A stretch of 33,826 nt of DNA from Bacteroidota bacterium (GTDB lineage Bacteria; Bacteroidota; Bacteroidia; Palsa-965): assembly GCA_013298545.1 (NCBI GenBank), contig JAAFIA010000054.1, forward strand, positions 1 to 33,826, read 5' to 3'. Shown in pieces: positions 6,064 to 16,432 of this stretch (position 1 is the stretch's first letter; every line of letters starts with the position of its first letter). The notes under the pieces are model-generated. The model worked only from the letters and a program-made list of their open reading frames with translations, was not told where the DNA came from and did no database searches. A program made the translations under genes and the position numbers.

Positions 6064-8457
6064 TCAATTCGTTTTTACCAATTTCAACGAAGCACTCGCC
6101 TCGCCTGCTTGTACCAAACGAACCAGATAAATTCCGGCAGGAACATCAGCCGAAAGTGTCAATGTACCTTGCTGATTTACAACTGGCATGACTGAAATGA
6201 TACGACCAGCAACATCGGTTACTTCCAAATATGCGCCAGCAGCAGGTGCTTGTGCCAAGCTAAAGCTAACAACACCTAAACCGTTGTATGGATTTGGATA
6301 CACATTCACGCTGTTGTTGAGTGTGTTTTCGGCAATCGCATTGCCAGAAGAATCAACAACCATGAAACGATCAAATGCCGCTTCAACCAAATGGCCTTGT
6401 GGCGTATCCGCTGTTTTTACAATCAAACGCATGCTTGAAGTCAAGTTGATGACATTGGTCAATTGGTAAACGCGGTGTTGCCATGCCGAATTTCCAACAG
6501 TATTGGCTGTTACAGTTTCCAAGACAACCGTTTGCGAACCATTCGTAATGCTAATGATCAACGAATCGTTTGGATTGCCCTGGCCACCCGCATTGAAAAA
6601 CCAACGATCGTAGTGAACATACGGATTGGTATAACCCGTAAGGTCAAAAACAGGAGATGTCAAAATCGCTGTACCACCATCTACATCACCTTGCGAAGCT
6701 TGTCCGCCGATATTTCCAGTAACATAACACTGATTCGAACAATCGGTATTGACATCCAATTCAGGATTCGCATCACCAGTGCTGATGTAATCGGTTCCGA
6801 TTGGCTCGCCACGCTCCCACGCTCCTGTTGTCGCTGTTCCTGTCGAAGACCATCCGAAATCAAAAACAAAATCATCATACCAACCCGCTGTTAATGCCAG
6901 ATTTACAGTATTGTTACTGCTATTAATCGTTTGCTGATTGCATTGCGTCATGAAGCCCCAAGCACCAGATGTTACGGTATAAGTATCTGCAATAACACTA
7001 CACGAATTGTAATCGCCTGTACCATTGGTTACAAAACTATAATTGTTCTGGCCTTCAAAAACAACATTCACATTCGGAAGACCATTGGTCGTAACCGCAT
7101 TCGTGATTTGCCCATTAACAGCGACAGCCGTAGGCGAAGTCATTTGAATATTGTATGTATTTACTTGACCGGGTGCAAAAACAACATTGTTGATCGTAAC
7201 CGTATTGTAACCGGGCTTACTAAATGTAACCGTATAGGTTCCTGGCAAATGCGTACCTGTTGCAAATTCGCCCAAAGCATTGGTTACATCCGTAACGTTT
7301 ACCGTAGATATATTAACTGTAACACCCGTCAAAACATTACCACAAGTACTATCCGTTACTGTACCTTCTAAATAACAAGCGCGTACATACGTTGGCGACA
7401 ACACAAACAAACCCTCATCAATATTCGAGACAACAATTGTTCCAGAAGCTAAGAAAGGATAAACACCCCAAGTACCTTCAAAACCATTGCCCGATCCTGC
7501 ATACGTGTCATAACGACCAACTTCGATCATGTTGTGCGGACGTGTTACATCTACAATATTGATTCCGTCTTTGTACCAAGAAGTTACCGCCCAGTTGTGC
7601 AAAATGTGCGTATTGTGAACAATTGAACCAGAACCTGGTGTGCACTGCAAACGATCTTTTTCCTGAATGTTGTTCAAGTTAGAAACATCGTACGCCGTTA
7701 AAAACGAATTGGTGTTTTCATCTGTCGTGAAAATATAATTGCGGTCATCACTCAACCACGTATTGTGCGTAAACGCAGTTGGTGTAGTTTGTTGCGCCAA
7801 AATAACAGGTGCATTTTTATTGGTCATATCAACAACGGAGAAAAAACCCGTATAAATGTGCGCGGCATACATTGTATCGTTATCCACATACCCATCGTGG
7901 ATATACCCGAGTTGTTGAAACTGAGCCACGTAAGTTGGGTTGTATGGATCGGCGTTGATGTCTAAAATAACGGCACCACCTTGACCAATATTCGAACCCC
8001 ACAAATAAACAAAGCCCGCTGTGGTATCAATATGTAATGCATGGATGCTTGATAATTGCCCAGCAATAGCACCATCGCCTGTATAAAAATGACTTTGCAA
8101 ATTTGTATTGGGTAAATTACTTAAATCCACAATTTGCAAACCACCACCACCTTCAGTCGTTACATAAGCAAAATTGCGATACACTTTAATCTCTTTCCAT
8201 AAGTCATTCACCATAGGAATCTGAACAATATGAACAGGTGCAGTCGGGATCGTAACATCCACAATGTCCATACCTTGAGCGGCACCATTGAGCGAATACT
8301 CGCGGCCCTGTGCGTCAACATAACCGCAAATATTAGCCAATGTTTGGTTCGGATAAGCATATTGCGATGCTAACGTAATGTTGTAATTCTGTGCAACAGC
8401 TGTTGAACCACTAATGAGTCCAAGTGCAAGCACCAAGGAGTAGATCGATTTCTTCAT
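6064..8457 (-). CDS. Choice-of-anchor B family secreted protein with T9SS sorting domain
   Basis: This 797-residue protein has a signal peptide (about 1-22, ending in STAVAQ). Residues about 24-365 are a beta-propeller-like choice-of-anchor B/LVIVD region (GMDIVDVT, GGLQIVDLSNL, GINIVDVTRPH). Two carboxypeptidase-regulatory-like domains follow (about 367-445 and 446-530), then a beta-sandwich region (about 540-700). The end is a T9SS type A sorting domain (about 715-797) with VYPNPYNG, DVAGR and PAGIYLVRL. It is exported by Sec, then passed through the outer membrane by T9SS, and is attached to the surface or released. The ligand is unknown. It is monocistronic, with a repeat array behind it. 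Confidence 0.9.
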   Translation of the reverse strand: MKKSIYSLVLALGLISGSTAVAQNYNITLASQYAYPNQTLANICGYVDAQGREYSLNGAAQGMDIVDVTIPTAPVHIVQIPMVNDLWKEIKVYRNFAYVTTEGGGGLQIVDLSNLPNTNLQSHFYTGDGAIAGQLSSIHALHIDTTAGFVYLWGSNIGQGGAVILDINADPYNPTYVAQFQQLGYIHDGYVDNDTMYAAHIYTGFFSVVDMTNKNAPVILAQQTTPTAFTHNTWLSDDRNYIFTTDENTNSFLTAYDVSNLNNIQEKDRLQCTPGSGSIVHNTHILHNWAVTSWYKDGINIVDVTRPHNMIEVGRYDTYAGSGNGFEGTWGVYPFLASGTIVVSNIDEGLFVLSPTYVRACYLEGTVTDSTCGNVLTGVTVNISTVNVTDVTNALGEFATGTHLPGTYTVTFSKPGYNTVTINNVVFAPGQVNTYNIQMTSPTAVAVNGQITNAVTTNGLPNVNVVFEGQNNYSFVTNGTGDYNSCSVIADTYTVTSGAWGFMTQCNQQTINSSNNTVNLALTAGWYDDFVFDFGWSSTGTATTGAWERGEPIGTDYISTGDANPELDVNTDCSNQCYVTGNIGGQASQGDVDGGTAILTSPVFDLTGYTNPYVHYDRWFFNAGGQGNPNDSLIISITNGSQTVVLETVTANTVGNSAWQHRVYQLTNVINLTSSMRLIVKTADTPQGHLVEAAFDRFMVVDSSGNAIAENTLNNSVNVYPNPYNGLGVVSFSLAQAPAAGAYLEVTDVAGRIISVMPVVNQQGTLTLSADVPAGIYLVRLVQAGEASASLKLVKTN

Positions 8458-8594
8458 GTAATCGTTTTATAATACTGTGTTGAGTGAATTTTCGGGATCA
8501 TCAAAGAACGCAAAAAAAACTTGTTTCAGCAAGCCTTCCTTGTTTTACACCTGATTTTCGGGTGTTTGTCAATACCTGTATTTAATCTGTTGAC

Positions 8595-9500
8595 TTAACG
8601 TAATTTCCGCACCTCAGCACGAATTGCCGCTCGTACCTGTTCATTGACCGGAATCAACGGCAAACGCACCTGATTTTTACAAATCTTCATCGCTTCAAGC
8701 GCCTCTTTTACACCAGCCGGATTGCCATCGGCAAAAAATAATTGCGTGATACGAATCAACGATTCATGCAATTTGCGAGCTTCAACAAATTTACCCCCCC
8801 GCGCCAACCGCACCATTTCTGAAAATTGTTTCGGATAAGCATTCGCTACCACAGAAATGACTCCATCAGCTCCCAACGCCAGCAACGGCAACGTAATCAA
8901 ATCATCGCCCGAAATAACTAAGAAATCTTTCGGACGATCGCGCAAAATAACCATGATCTGCTCCAAATTTCCCGACGCTTCCTTGATGCCCACAAAACGC
9001 GGAAAATCATGCGCCAAACGCAAGGTCGTTTCTGCACTCATATTCACTACCGTGCGGCCTGGCACATTGTATAAAATAATGGGCAACGGACTCGCCTCCG
9101 CAACCGCTTTGTAATGCTGGTAAATACCGGCTTGGTTCGGTTTATTGTAATATGGCGCAACCGAAAGAATACCGGAAACACCAATCAAATCCGTTGTTTC
9201 TAGTTGATGAACAACTTCGGATGTACTATTGCCGCCAATCCCAAAAACAACCGGCACACGACCATTCGCAACCATCAACGCATGTTGCAAAACCAACCGC
9301 TTTTCCTCTTGTGAAAGTGTTGGCGATTCGCCCGTTGTACCTTGAATAACAAGATACTCACATTTTCCTTTGATGATGTGCTCAATCACCTTGGTTAATG
9401 CCAGAAAATCAATTTTCCCGTCAGCACGAAAAGGAGTTACAACAGCAACGCCAGTTCCCATAAACGGCGAAGAAGATTTACGAATCGATTTTGTAGCCAT
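8595..9500 (-). CDS. dapA: 4-hydroxy-tetrahydrodipicolinate synthase
   Basis: DapA condenses pyruvate with aspartate semialdehyde in lysine and diaminopimelate synthesis. The 301-residue product shows the family marks: GTGVAVVTPF at 15-24, GTTGESP at 54-60, the active-site tyrosine in IILYNVPGRT (Tyr144) and the Schiff-base lysine in GIKEASGN (Lys173). I start it at ATG 9500. A longer frame back to 9593 would overlap aat and cross a TAnnTTTG box at 9523-9530, and its extra residues do not resemble the family. The length is normal. It lies 70 bp behind aat on the same strand with its own promoter-like box, so it may be transcribed both alone and by read-through. Confidence 0.95.
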   Translation of the reverse strand: MATKSIRKSSSPFMGTGVAVVTPFRADGKIDFLALTKVIEHIIKGKCEYLVIQGTTGESPTLSQEEKRLVLQHALMVANGRVPVVFGIGGNSTSEVVHQLETTDLIGVSGILSVAPYYNKPNQAGIYQHYKAVAEASPLPIILYNVPGRTVVNMSAETTLRLAHDFPRFVGIKEASGNLEQIMVILRDRPKDFLVISGDDLITLPLLALGADGVISVVANAYPKQFSEMVRLARGGKFVEARKLHESLIRITQLFFADGNPAGVKEALEAMKICKNQVRLPLIPVNEQVRAAIRAEVRKLR

Positions 9501-9522
9501 AGTTGTTTTTACAATTGCGCAG

Positions 9523-9530
9523 CAAAGGTA
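9523..9530 (-). promoter_or_regulatory. -7 box (TACCTTTG) before dapA
   Basis: TACCTTTG on the minus strand matches TAnnTTTG and lies 22 nt before the dapA ATG at 9500. I could not find a convincing -33 element, so this is a tentative call. It supports the shorter dapA start. Confidence 0.45.
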
Positions 9531-9570
9531 TTGGAAATAATACCAATTCGTCTTAAAATATCGTGCAATC

Positions 9571-10233
9571 TCATCCTCCCGAATCGGTTGCATGCAGCCC
9601 CAGATGCAGTAAGAAATTTTTGCGTGGAATAAATTCAGCCCCCAATGATTCCAAGTGCGATGTATGCACCTGACAATCGATCAACACACCACCTGCCTCA
9701 CTGAAGTTTTCTGCAAACGTCAAAAAAGCCGCCTTCGATGCATTCGTTACTTCCGAAAACATCGACTCCCCAAAAAAGCAACGCCCCATTTTGATGCCGT
9801 ACAAACCACCTACCAATTTTCCATCTTGCCACGCTTCTATGCTTTGGGCATAACCCAAACGGTGCAATTCAGTGTAAGCAGCAATCATCTCAGGAATCAA
9901 CCACGTACCCCGTTGTCCGCGTCGTTTTATTTTAGCGCAAGCACGAATCACACCTTCAAAATTTGTGTTTTGCGTGATCTCGAATTCGCCTCCGCGCAAA
10001 ACCTTCGCCATATTTTTTGAAACATGAACTTTTTGCGGAAATAAAACAAAACGTGGATCCGGACACCACCACAAAATTGGTTCGCCTTTATTAAACCAAG
10101 GAAAAATCCCCAAACGATAAGCTGCTAAAATTCGCTCCACCCGCAAATCGCCACCCACCGCAAGTAAACCATCCGAATCGGCATATTCCACAGACGGAAA
10201 TTCAAACGAATCGGGATGCAGGTAAACGGGCAT
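9571..10233 (-). CDS. aat: Leucyl/phenylalanyl-tRNA-protein transferase
   Basis: Aat attaches leucine or phenylalanine from aminoacyl-tRNA to proteins with N-terminal Arg or Lys, marking them for ClpAP in the N-degron pathway. The 220-residue protein has the family blocks FPSVEYADSDGLLAVGGDL (about 13-31), AYRLGIFPWFN (about 39-49), WWCPDPRFVLFP (about 55-66), GTWLIPEMIAAY and GLYGIKMGRCFFGESMFS. The length is normal. It begins 4 bp after the purK stop codon, so the two are almost certainly co-transcribed. Confidence 0.95.
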   Translation of the reverse strand: MPVYLHPDSFEFPSVEYADSDGLLAVGGDLRVERILAAYRLGIFPWFNKGEPILWWCPDPRFVLFPQKVHVSKNMAKVLRGGEFEITQNTNFEGVIRACAKIKRRGQRGTWLIPEMIAAYTELHRLGYAQSIEAWQDGKLVGGLYGIKMGRCFFGESMFSEVTNASKAAFLTFAENFSEAGGVLIDCQVHTSHLESLGAEFIPRKNFLLHLGLHATDSGG

Positions 10234-10237
10234 GCAG

Positions 10238-11368
10238 CTATGCTTTTACTTTCAGAATTGCATTCACACGCAATGCTTTTTCACGTGCCGCCTCCATCGT
10301 TTTTGCTAAAACCGTAACATGCCCCATTTTGCGAAACGGCTTCGTTAGCTTTTTACCATACAAATGCACATAAACACCTTCCATCGCCAAAACGTCTTCT
10401 ATACCTTCATAAACCGCCGGACCTTCAAATCCTTTCTCGCCCAACACATTGACCATGATACTCGGCTCAACAATGGCCGTACTTCCGAGTGGTAATCCCA
10501 AAATAGCACGCAAATGTTGTTCGTATTGCGACGTATAGTTTCCTTCAATCGATTGATGTCCGCTATTGTGTGGACGTGGTGCAACCTCGTTGACTAATAT
10601 TTTTCCATCGCGTGTTAAAAACAATTCAACAGCAAGTAAACCCACAATGCCCAATTTGTCAGCCACAAGCGATGCAACACGTTGCGCTTCGGCTTCAATG
10701 GCGGGAGAAATGGCTGCTGGAGAAAATAAAAATTCAACCAAATTAGCTTCAGGATTAAACTCCATTTCTACTGCCGGAAATGTTTTTACTTCGCCATTCA
10801 CACTTCGCGCTACAATTACAGCAAGTTCTTTTTCAAAATCCACCAACGATTCCAACACACTTGGCGCATCAAACGCTTTTGTCAATGAATCTGCATTTGT
10901 TAGTTTGGTAACGCCTTTTCCATCGTAGCCACCTTTGCGCATTTTTTGCATCACCGGAAACCGATCGGTGTGCGCTTTTACCTGTTCTAAATGATCGACA
11001 AGCACAAAATCAGCAGTCGGAATACCGTGCTCCTGATAAAATAATTTCTGAAGGCCCTTGTCTTGAATTAACCGAAGCAAGCGCGGTTGTGGAAAAACGG
11101 GCAATCCCTCTGCTTCCAATTGTTCAAGCGCATCTACGTTCACATGCTCAATCTCAATGGTTAATAAATCAACCGTTTTCCCAAACGCATAAACGGCATC
11201 AAAATCGGTCAACGAACCTTGCTGAAAATGATGCGCAATATATTTGCACGGCGCTTCTGCATCGGGATCTATGCAGTGAATCTGAATATCTAAACTAATG
11301 GCATCTTGAATGAGCATACGACCAAGTTGTCCGCCGCCCAGAACACCGATTTTTTTGAATGTCAACAT
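10238..11368 (-). CDS. purK: 5-(carboxyamino)imidazole ribonucleotide synthase
   Basis: PurK uses ATP and bicarbonate to carboxylate aminoimidazole ribonucleotide in purine synthesis. The 376-residue ATP-grasp protein has GVLGGGQLGRML at 8-19, QKMRKGGYDGKG near 142-153 and the metal-binding stretch LVNEVAPRPHNSGH near 253-266. The length is normal. No purE lies next to it in the window; instead aat follows by 4 bp. A TATCTTTG box (11374-11381) sits 5 nt before the ATG, suggesting a very short leader. Confidence 0.95.
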   Translation of the reverse strand: MLTFKKIGVLGGGQLGRMLIQDAISLDIQIHCIDPDAEAPCKYIAHHFQQGSLTDFDAVYAFGKTVDLLTIEIEHVNVDALEQLEAEGLPVFPQPRLLRLIQDKGLQKLFYQEHGIPTADFVLVDHLEQVKAHTDRFPVMQKMRKGGYDGKGVTKLTNADSLTKAFDAPSVLESLVDFEKELAVIVARSVNGEVKTFPAVEMEFNPEANLVEFLFSPAAISPAIEAEAQRVASLVADKLGIVGLLAVELFLTRDGKILVNEVAPRPHNSGHQSIEGNYTSQYEQHLRAILGLPLGSTAIVEPSIMVNVLGEKGFEGPAVYEGIEDVLAMEGVYVHLYGKKLTKPFRKMGHVTVLAKTMEAAREKALRVNAILKVKA

Positions 11369-11373
11369 GGGCG

Positions 11374-11381
11374 CAAAGATA
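11374..11381 (-). promoter_or_regulatory. -7 box (TATCTTTG) just before purK
   Basis: TATCTTTG on the minus strand matches TAnnTTTG and ends 5 nt from the purK ATG, which would give a nearly leaderless mRNA. A -33 element is not evident. Confidence 0.4.
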
Positions 11382-11441
11382 GTAGGATCGTCGATGTAAT
11401 TTTGCGGTTCAGCGAATTTCTATTGTTGCATCTTTCGTACT

Positions 11442-11478
11442 GGTATTTTTTAAAAAAATATACCTTAAATTCGCGAAT
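11442..11478 (+). promoter_or_regulatory. Palindromes upstream of the toxin-antitoxin-like operon
   Basis: Two dyads lie 48-84 nt before the start at 11526: an imperfect 23-bp palindrome framed by GGTA and TACC (11442-11464) and the perfect 10-bp palindrome ATTCGCGAAT (11469-11478). HTH antitoxins usually repress their own operon through such sites. The assignment is inference; no clear -7 box was found here. Confidence 0.35.
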
Positions 11479-11525
11479 AGTAAAATTATTTTATTTCAGA
11501 AAAAGTAAACCCATAGGTTGATTTT

Positions 11526-12050
11526 ATGAAAATTGTAACTATCTTTGCTGAAACGTTATTTGCTTTTCACTTCACAAATGAGAAACAAAATGAACTTGAA
11601 AGGCTCTTAGACTTATGGAACGATGTTTCTTATCTACACCGTTTTGTCAAGGATAATAGAAGTGATTTGCCCAAAAACGAATCAATCCAACAAGTAATCG
11701 AAGAAATCCTTGAAAGTGCTGCCAGTATAGACGATTCATTGATCTCATATTCGACTAATAAACGTAGTACATTAGATGAATTCTTTAAACCGCTTGACAA
11801 TAAAGAATACCGCATAAAGACACTTTCAAAGCAAAAGAGCAGATGCGCTTACCTTCGCCTATACGCATTACGCATTGATGCAAATTGCTTTATTATTACG
11901 GGTGGAGCCATTAAGTTTCACCACTTAATGGAAGATCGTCCACACACAGCTACCGAGTTAAAGAAAATTGAACGCTGTCGCGACTACCTTAAAACAAACA
12001 ATATTACAGATAACGATTCATTCTATGAATTTTTAATCGAAGTGGTATGA
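11526..12050 (+). CDS. Putative toxin of a toxin-antitoxin-chaperone module
   Basis: This 174-residue protein has no signal peptide. Its C-terminal half, SRCAYLRLYALRID-NCFIITGGAIKFHHLMEDRPHT-ELKKIERC (about 105-151), has the order of elements seen in HigB/RelE toxins: a basic strand, a hydrophobic strand 'cfiitggaik', then a helix with regularly spaced Lys/Glu/Arg. The N-terminal 90 residues are helical and extra compared with small RelE proteins. The RelE link is weak and from memory. Position is the stronger evidence: it is first in a three-gene ATGA-coupled operon before an HTH antitoxin-like gene and a SecB-like gene, the same order as higB1-higA1-Rv1957 of Mycobacterium tuberculosis. 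The region is AT-richer than its flanks, suggesting transfer. Confidence 0.6.
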   Translation: MKIVTIFAETLFAFHFTNEKQNELERLLDLWNDVSYLHRFVKDNRSDLPKNESIQQVIEEILESAASIDDSLISYSTNKRSTLDEFFKPLDNKEYRIKTLSKQKSRCAYLRLYALRIDANCFIITGGAIKFHHLMEDRPHTATELKKIERCRDYLKTNNITDNDSFYEFLIEVV

Positions 12051-12504
12051 CAAACAAACAAAAATTTTCAAAACTAGTTTCAAGCGAAAAAACATCAACA
12101 GCAAAAGAAGTCAAAGATCGCATTGCAAATCGTCCGATGTTACTTGAATCGCAAGGTATTGCCTTGAAAATCTTAATACGACTCGACGAGCTTAACTGGA
12201 CTCAAAAAGTGCTTGCCGCTCATCTGAATGTAAGCCCCCAACAAGTGTCGAAAATTGTTAGCGGAAAAGAGAATCTAACCATTGATACTTTGGTTCATTT
12301 ACAAGGAATTCTTAAAATACCGCTATTGGCAAGCTATTTGGAGAAAGAACAGGCTACAAAAAAAACAGTTACTTATGGCATAGATTCTGTTTACAAAATC
12401 GCTAACTCAAAATCGCCACACTACGTAAATGCAGTCAAAATCATTGAACTAAATCCAGTTACAGTCAATACCTCAATCATCCATTCACATCAGAAAGCCT
12501 TTTT

Positions 12505-12508
<4 letters not shown>
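12047..12508 (+). CDS. HTH (XRE/HigA-type) antitoxin-like regulator with C-terminal tail
   Basis: This 153-residue protein has a helix-turn-helix at about 46-92 (LDELNWTQKVLAAHLNVSPQQVSKIVSGKENLTIDTL), preceded by RPMLLESQGIALKI, typical of HigA-like antitoxins in Bacteroidota. Residues about 101-153 form a tail beyond the HTH domain rich in Tyr, Val and Ile. In known TAC systems such a tail (chaperone-addiction region) binds a SecB-like chaperone that keeps the antitoxin folded. Whether this tail does so is inference. The start overlaps the preceding stop (ATGA at 12047-12050) and the end overlaps the next start (12505-12508), so translation is probably coupled throughout. Confidence 0.85.
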
Positions 12509-14630
<2,122 letters not shown>

Positions 14631-14650
14631 CCAAAACATTACACCATAAC

Positions 14651-14690
14651 CACAAACGGATTCTTTCAACAAGAATCCGTTTTTTTGTGG
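14651..14690 (+). terminator. Terminator after the ABC-F gene
   Basis: ACGGATTCTT (14656-14665) and AAGAATCCGT (14671-14680) form a perfect 10-bp stem with a 5-nt loop, followed by seven T. The flanks CCACAAA and TTTGTGG could extend the stem. Confidence 0.88.
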
Positions 14691-14737
14691 CCAAACAAAC
14701 ACCAAGAATCGGCACGATTTAATACCTTTAGCATCGC

Positions 14738-15733
14738 ATGCGTATTTATAAAATATCTTTTTTACTCGTAGCACTTGCTGCAATTTGGTTGTTGGCCTTA
14801 CCCAAACACGAAGCTAAATCGTGGGGATTTTATGGACACAAGAAAATCAACCGCATGGCTGTTTTTACCCTGCCATCGTCGCTCTTCGGATTTTATAAAA
14901 AGCACATTGAGTTTATTACCGAACATGCCGTCGATCCCGACAAGCGCCGCTATGGCATTCCCGAAGAAGCGCCACGCCATTACATCGACATCGATCATTA
15001 TGGGCCACATGCGTTTGATAGTGTGCCGCGTTTCTGGAAAAAAGCAGTTGCCAAATATTCCGAAGACACACTCAATGCGTATGGTATTGTTCCGTGGTGG
15101 ATTGATATGATGACGTATCGCCTTACCGAAGCGTTCCGCGAAGGAAATGTCGATAAAATTTTACGTTACTCCGCCGAAATTGGCCATTACATTGGCGATG
15201 CCCACGTTCCCTTGCACACCACCGAAAACTACAACGGGCAGAAAACAAATCAAGTGGGTATTCACGGCTTTTGGGAATCGCGGGTGCCAGAACAATTTGG
15301 CGAGAATTACGATTTCTTTTTAGGCAAAGCGCGTTTTGTTGAATCGCCCATCAACATGGCTTGGGATGTTGTTTATGCTAGCCACATGGCTGTTGACTCG
15401 GTGCTTACGTTTGAAGCACAACTCAATGCGTCCACACCCGGCGATCGTAAGTACGCTTACGAACAACGAGGCAACACAACCGTGCGCACATACAGCAGCG
15501 AATACACACTCGCGTACAGCAACATGCTCAATGGCATGGTCGAACGTCGCATGCGCGAAGCGACCATCATGGTTGGAAGCATTTGGTACACCGCTTGGGT
15601 CAATGCCGGACAGCCCGATATGACGAAACTCGAAAGCAAAGAAGTTTCCGATTCGTTGCGCAAAGTGATGGAACAAGAAGAATACCTCTGGCAAAACGGA
15701 AAACAAAAAGGCGCAAAAGGCCACGACGATTAA
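14738..15733 (+). CDS. Secreted zinc-dependent phospholipase C / S1-P1 nuclease-like enzyme
   Basis: This 331-residue protein has an N-terminal signal segment (about 1-27) followed by the W-x4-H motif (Trp29, His34) with which mature enzymes of this fold begin. Further likely zinc ligands are Asp66, His81, His150, Asp154, His160, His176 and Glu180. The H-x3-D-x5-H and H-x3-E spacings match the trinuclear zinc site. Glu in the last position is as in bacterial phospholipase C; S1/P1 nucleases have Asp. The substrate is therefore either phospholipid or nucleic acid, and the residue choice favours the former weakly. The C-terminal 30 residues are charged. It is followed 15 bp later by a DUF2490 gene on the same strand. 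Confidence 0.82.
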   Translation: MRIYKISFLLVALAAIWLLALPKHEAKSWGFYGHKKINRMAVFTLPSSLFGFYKKHIEFITEHAVDPDKRRYGIPEEAPRHYIDIDHYGPHAFDSVPRFWKKAVAKYSEDTLNAYGIVPWWIDMMTYRLTEAFREGNVDKILRYSAEIGHYIGDAHVPLHTTENYNGQKTNQVGIHGFWESRVPEQFGENYDFFLGKARFVESPINMAWDVVYASHMAVDSVLTFEAQLNASTPGDRKYAYEQRGNTTVRTYSSEYTLAYSNMLNGMVERRMREATIMVGSIWYTAWVNAGQPDMTKLESKEVSDSLRKVMEQEEYLWQNGKQKGAKGHDD

Positions 15734-15748
15734 TTGCAGTTATCGCTT

Positions 15749-16432
15749 ATGCGCACAACACGAATTATTTTTTTAATTGCTTTCATCCTTACGAGTTTCT
15801 TTTCGGCGAAAGCACAAGATGCAAATGTTGGCAATTGGTTGATGTATTTTGGCAATCAAAAGATCAACAACAAATTCAACTGGCACAACGAAATTCAGTA
15901 CCGCAATTTCAACGCCATTGGCGATCTCGAACAATTACTGCTGCGTACCGGAATTGGGTACAACCTCACGGAGAAAAACAATAACCTTCTGCTTGGTTAT
16001 GGATTTATTTTGTCGCAACCTTATGTGAATGGTATCAAAACCGAAACGCAAGAACACCGTATTTTTCAGCAATACACATATAAAGCAAAATACGGACGTT
16101 TCTATACGCAGCATCGGTTGCGTTACGAAGAACGTTTCTTTCGTGATTTGTTTCGGATGCGCTTTCGTTATTTCTTAAGCGTGAATATTCCCTTGAATAT
16201 GCCCGAGATGAAAAAGAACGCGATTTACCTCTCGGCTTACAATGAAGTCTTCATCAATACCTCGACTTGGAAATTTGATCGCGATCGCGTTTATGGCGCT
16301 GTTGGGTATTGTTTCACCGATTTCCTCCGCCTCGAAATCGGAGCGATGACACAAATTTTGACCAGCAGCAGCCGCACACAAATTCAAGTGGGTTTTTATA
16401 ATGCGTTGCCGTTTAAGCAGCGCGAAAATTAA
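15749..16432 (+). CDS. DUF2490 outer-membrane beta-barrel-like protein
   Basis: This 227-residue protein has a signal peptide (about 1-22, ending SAKAQ). The body of alternating strands (NWLMYFGNQKINNKFNWHNEIQYRNF, LLRTGIGYNLT, FYTQHRLRYEERF, LEIGAMTQ, QVGFYNAL) is typical of DUF2490 and predicts a small outer-membrane barrel. I start it at ATG 15749, which begins the signal peptide; a TTG five codons upstream is unlikely. It probably shares a transcript with the zinc enzyme upstream. The stop overlaps the stop of the convergent gene by 4 bp. Function is unknown. Confidence 0.85.
   Translation: MRTTRIIFLIAFILTSFFSAKAQDANVGNWLMYFGNQKINNKFNWHNEIQYRNFNAIGDLEQLLLRTGIGYNLTEKNNNLLLGYGFILSQPYVNGIKTETQEHRIFQQYTYKAKYGRFYTQHRLRYEERFFRDLFRMRFRYFLSVNIPLNMPEMKKNAIYLSAYNEVFINTSTWKFDRDRVYGAVGYCFTDFLRLEIGAMTQILTSSSRTQIQVGFYNALPFKQREN

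Noticed and set aside
8547-8566. Terminator hairpin (ACACC/GGGTGT) behind dapA
   Set aside because: The stem is short and neither strand has a T tract after it.
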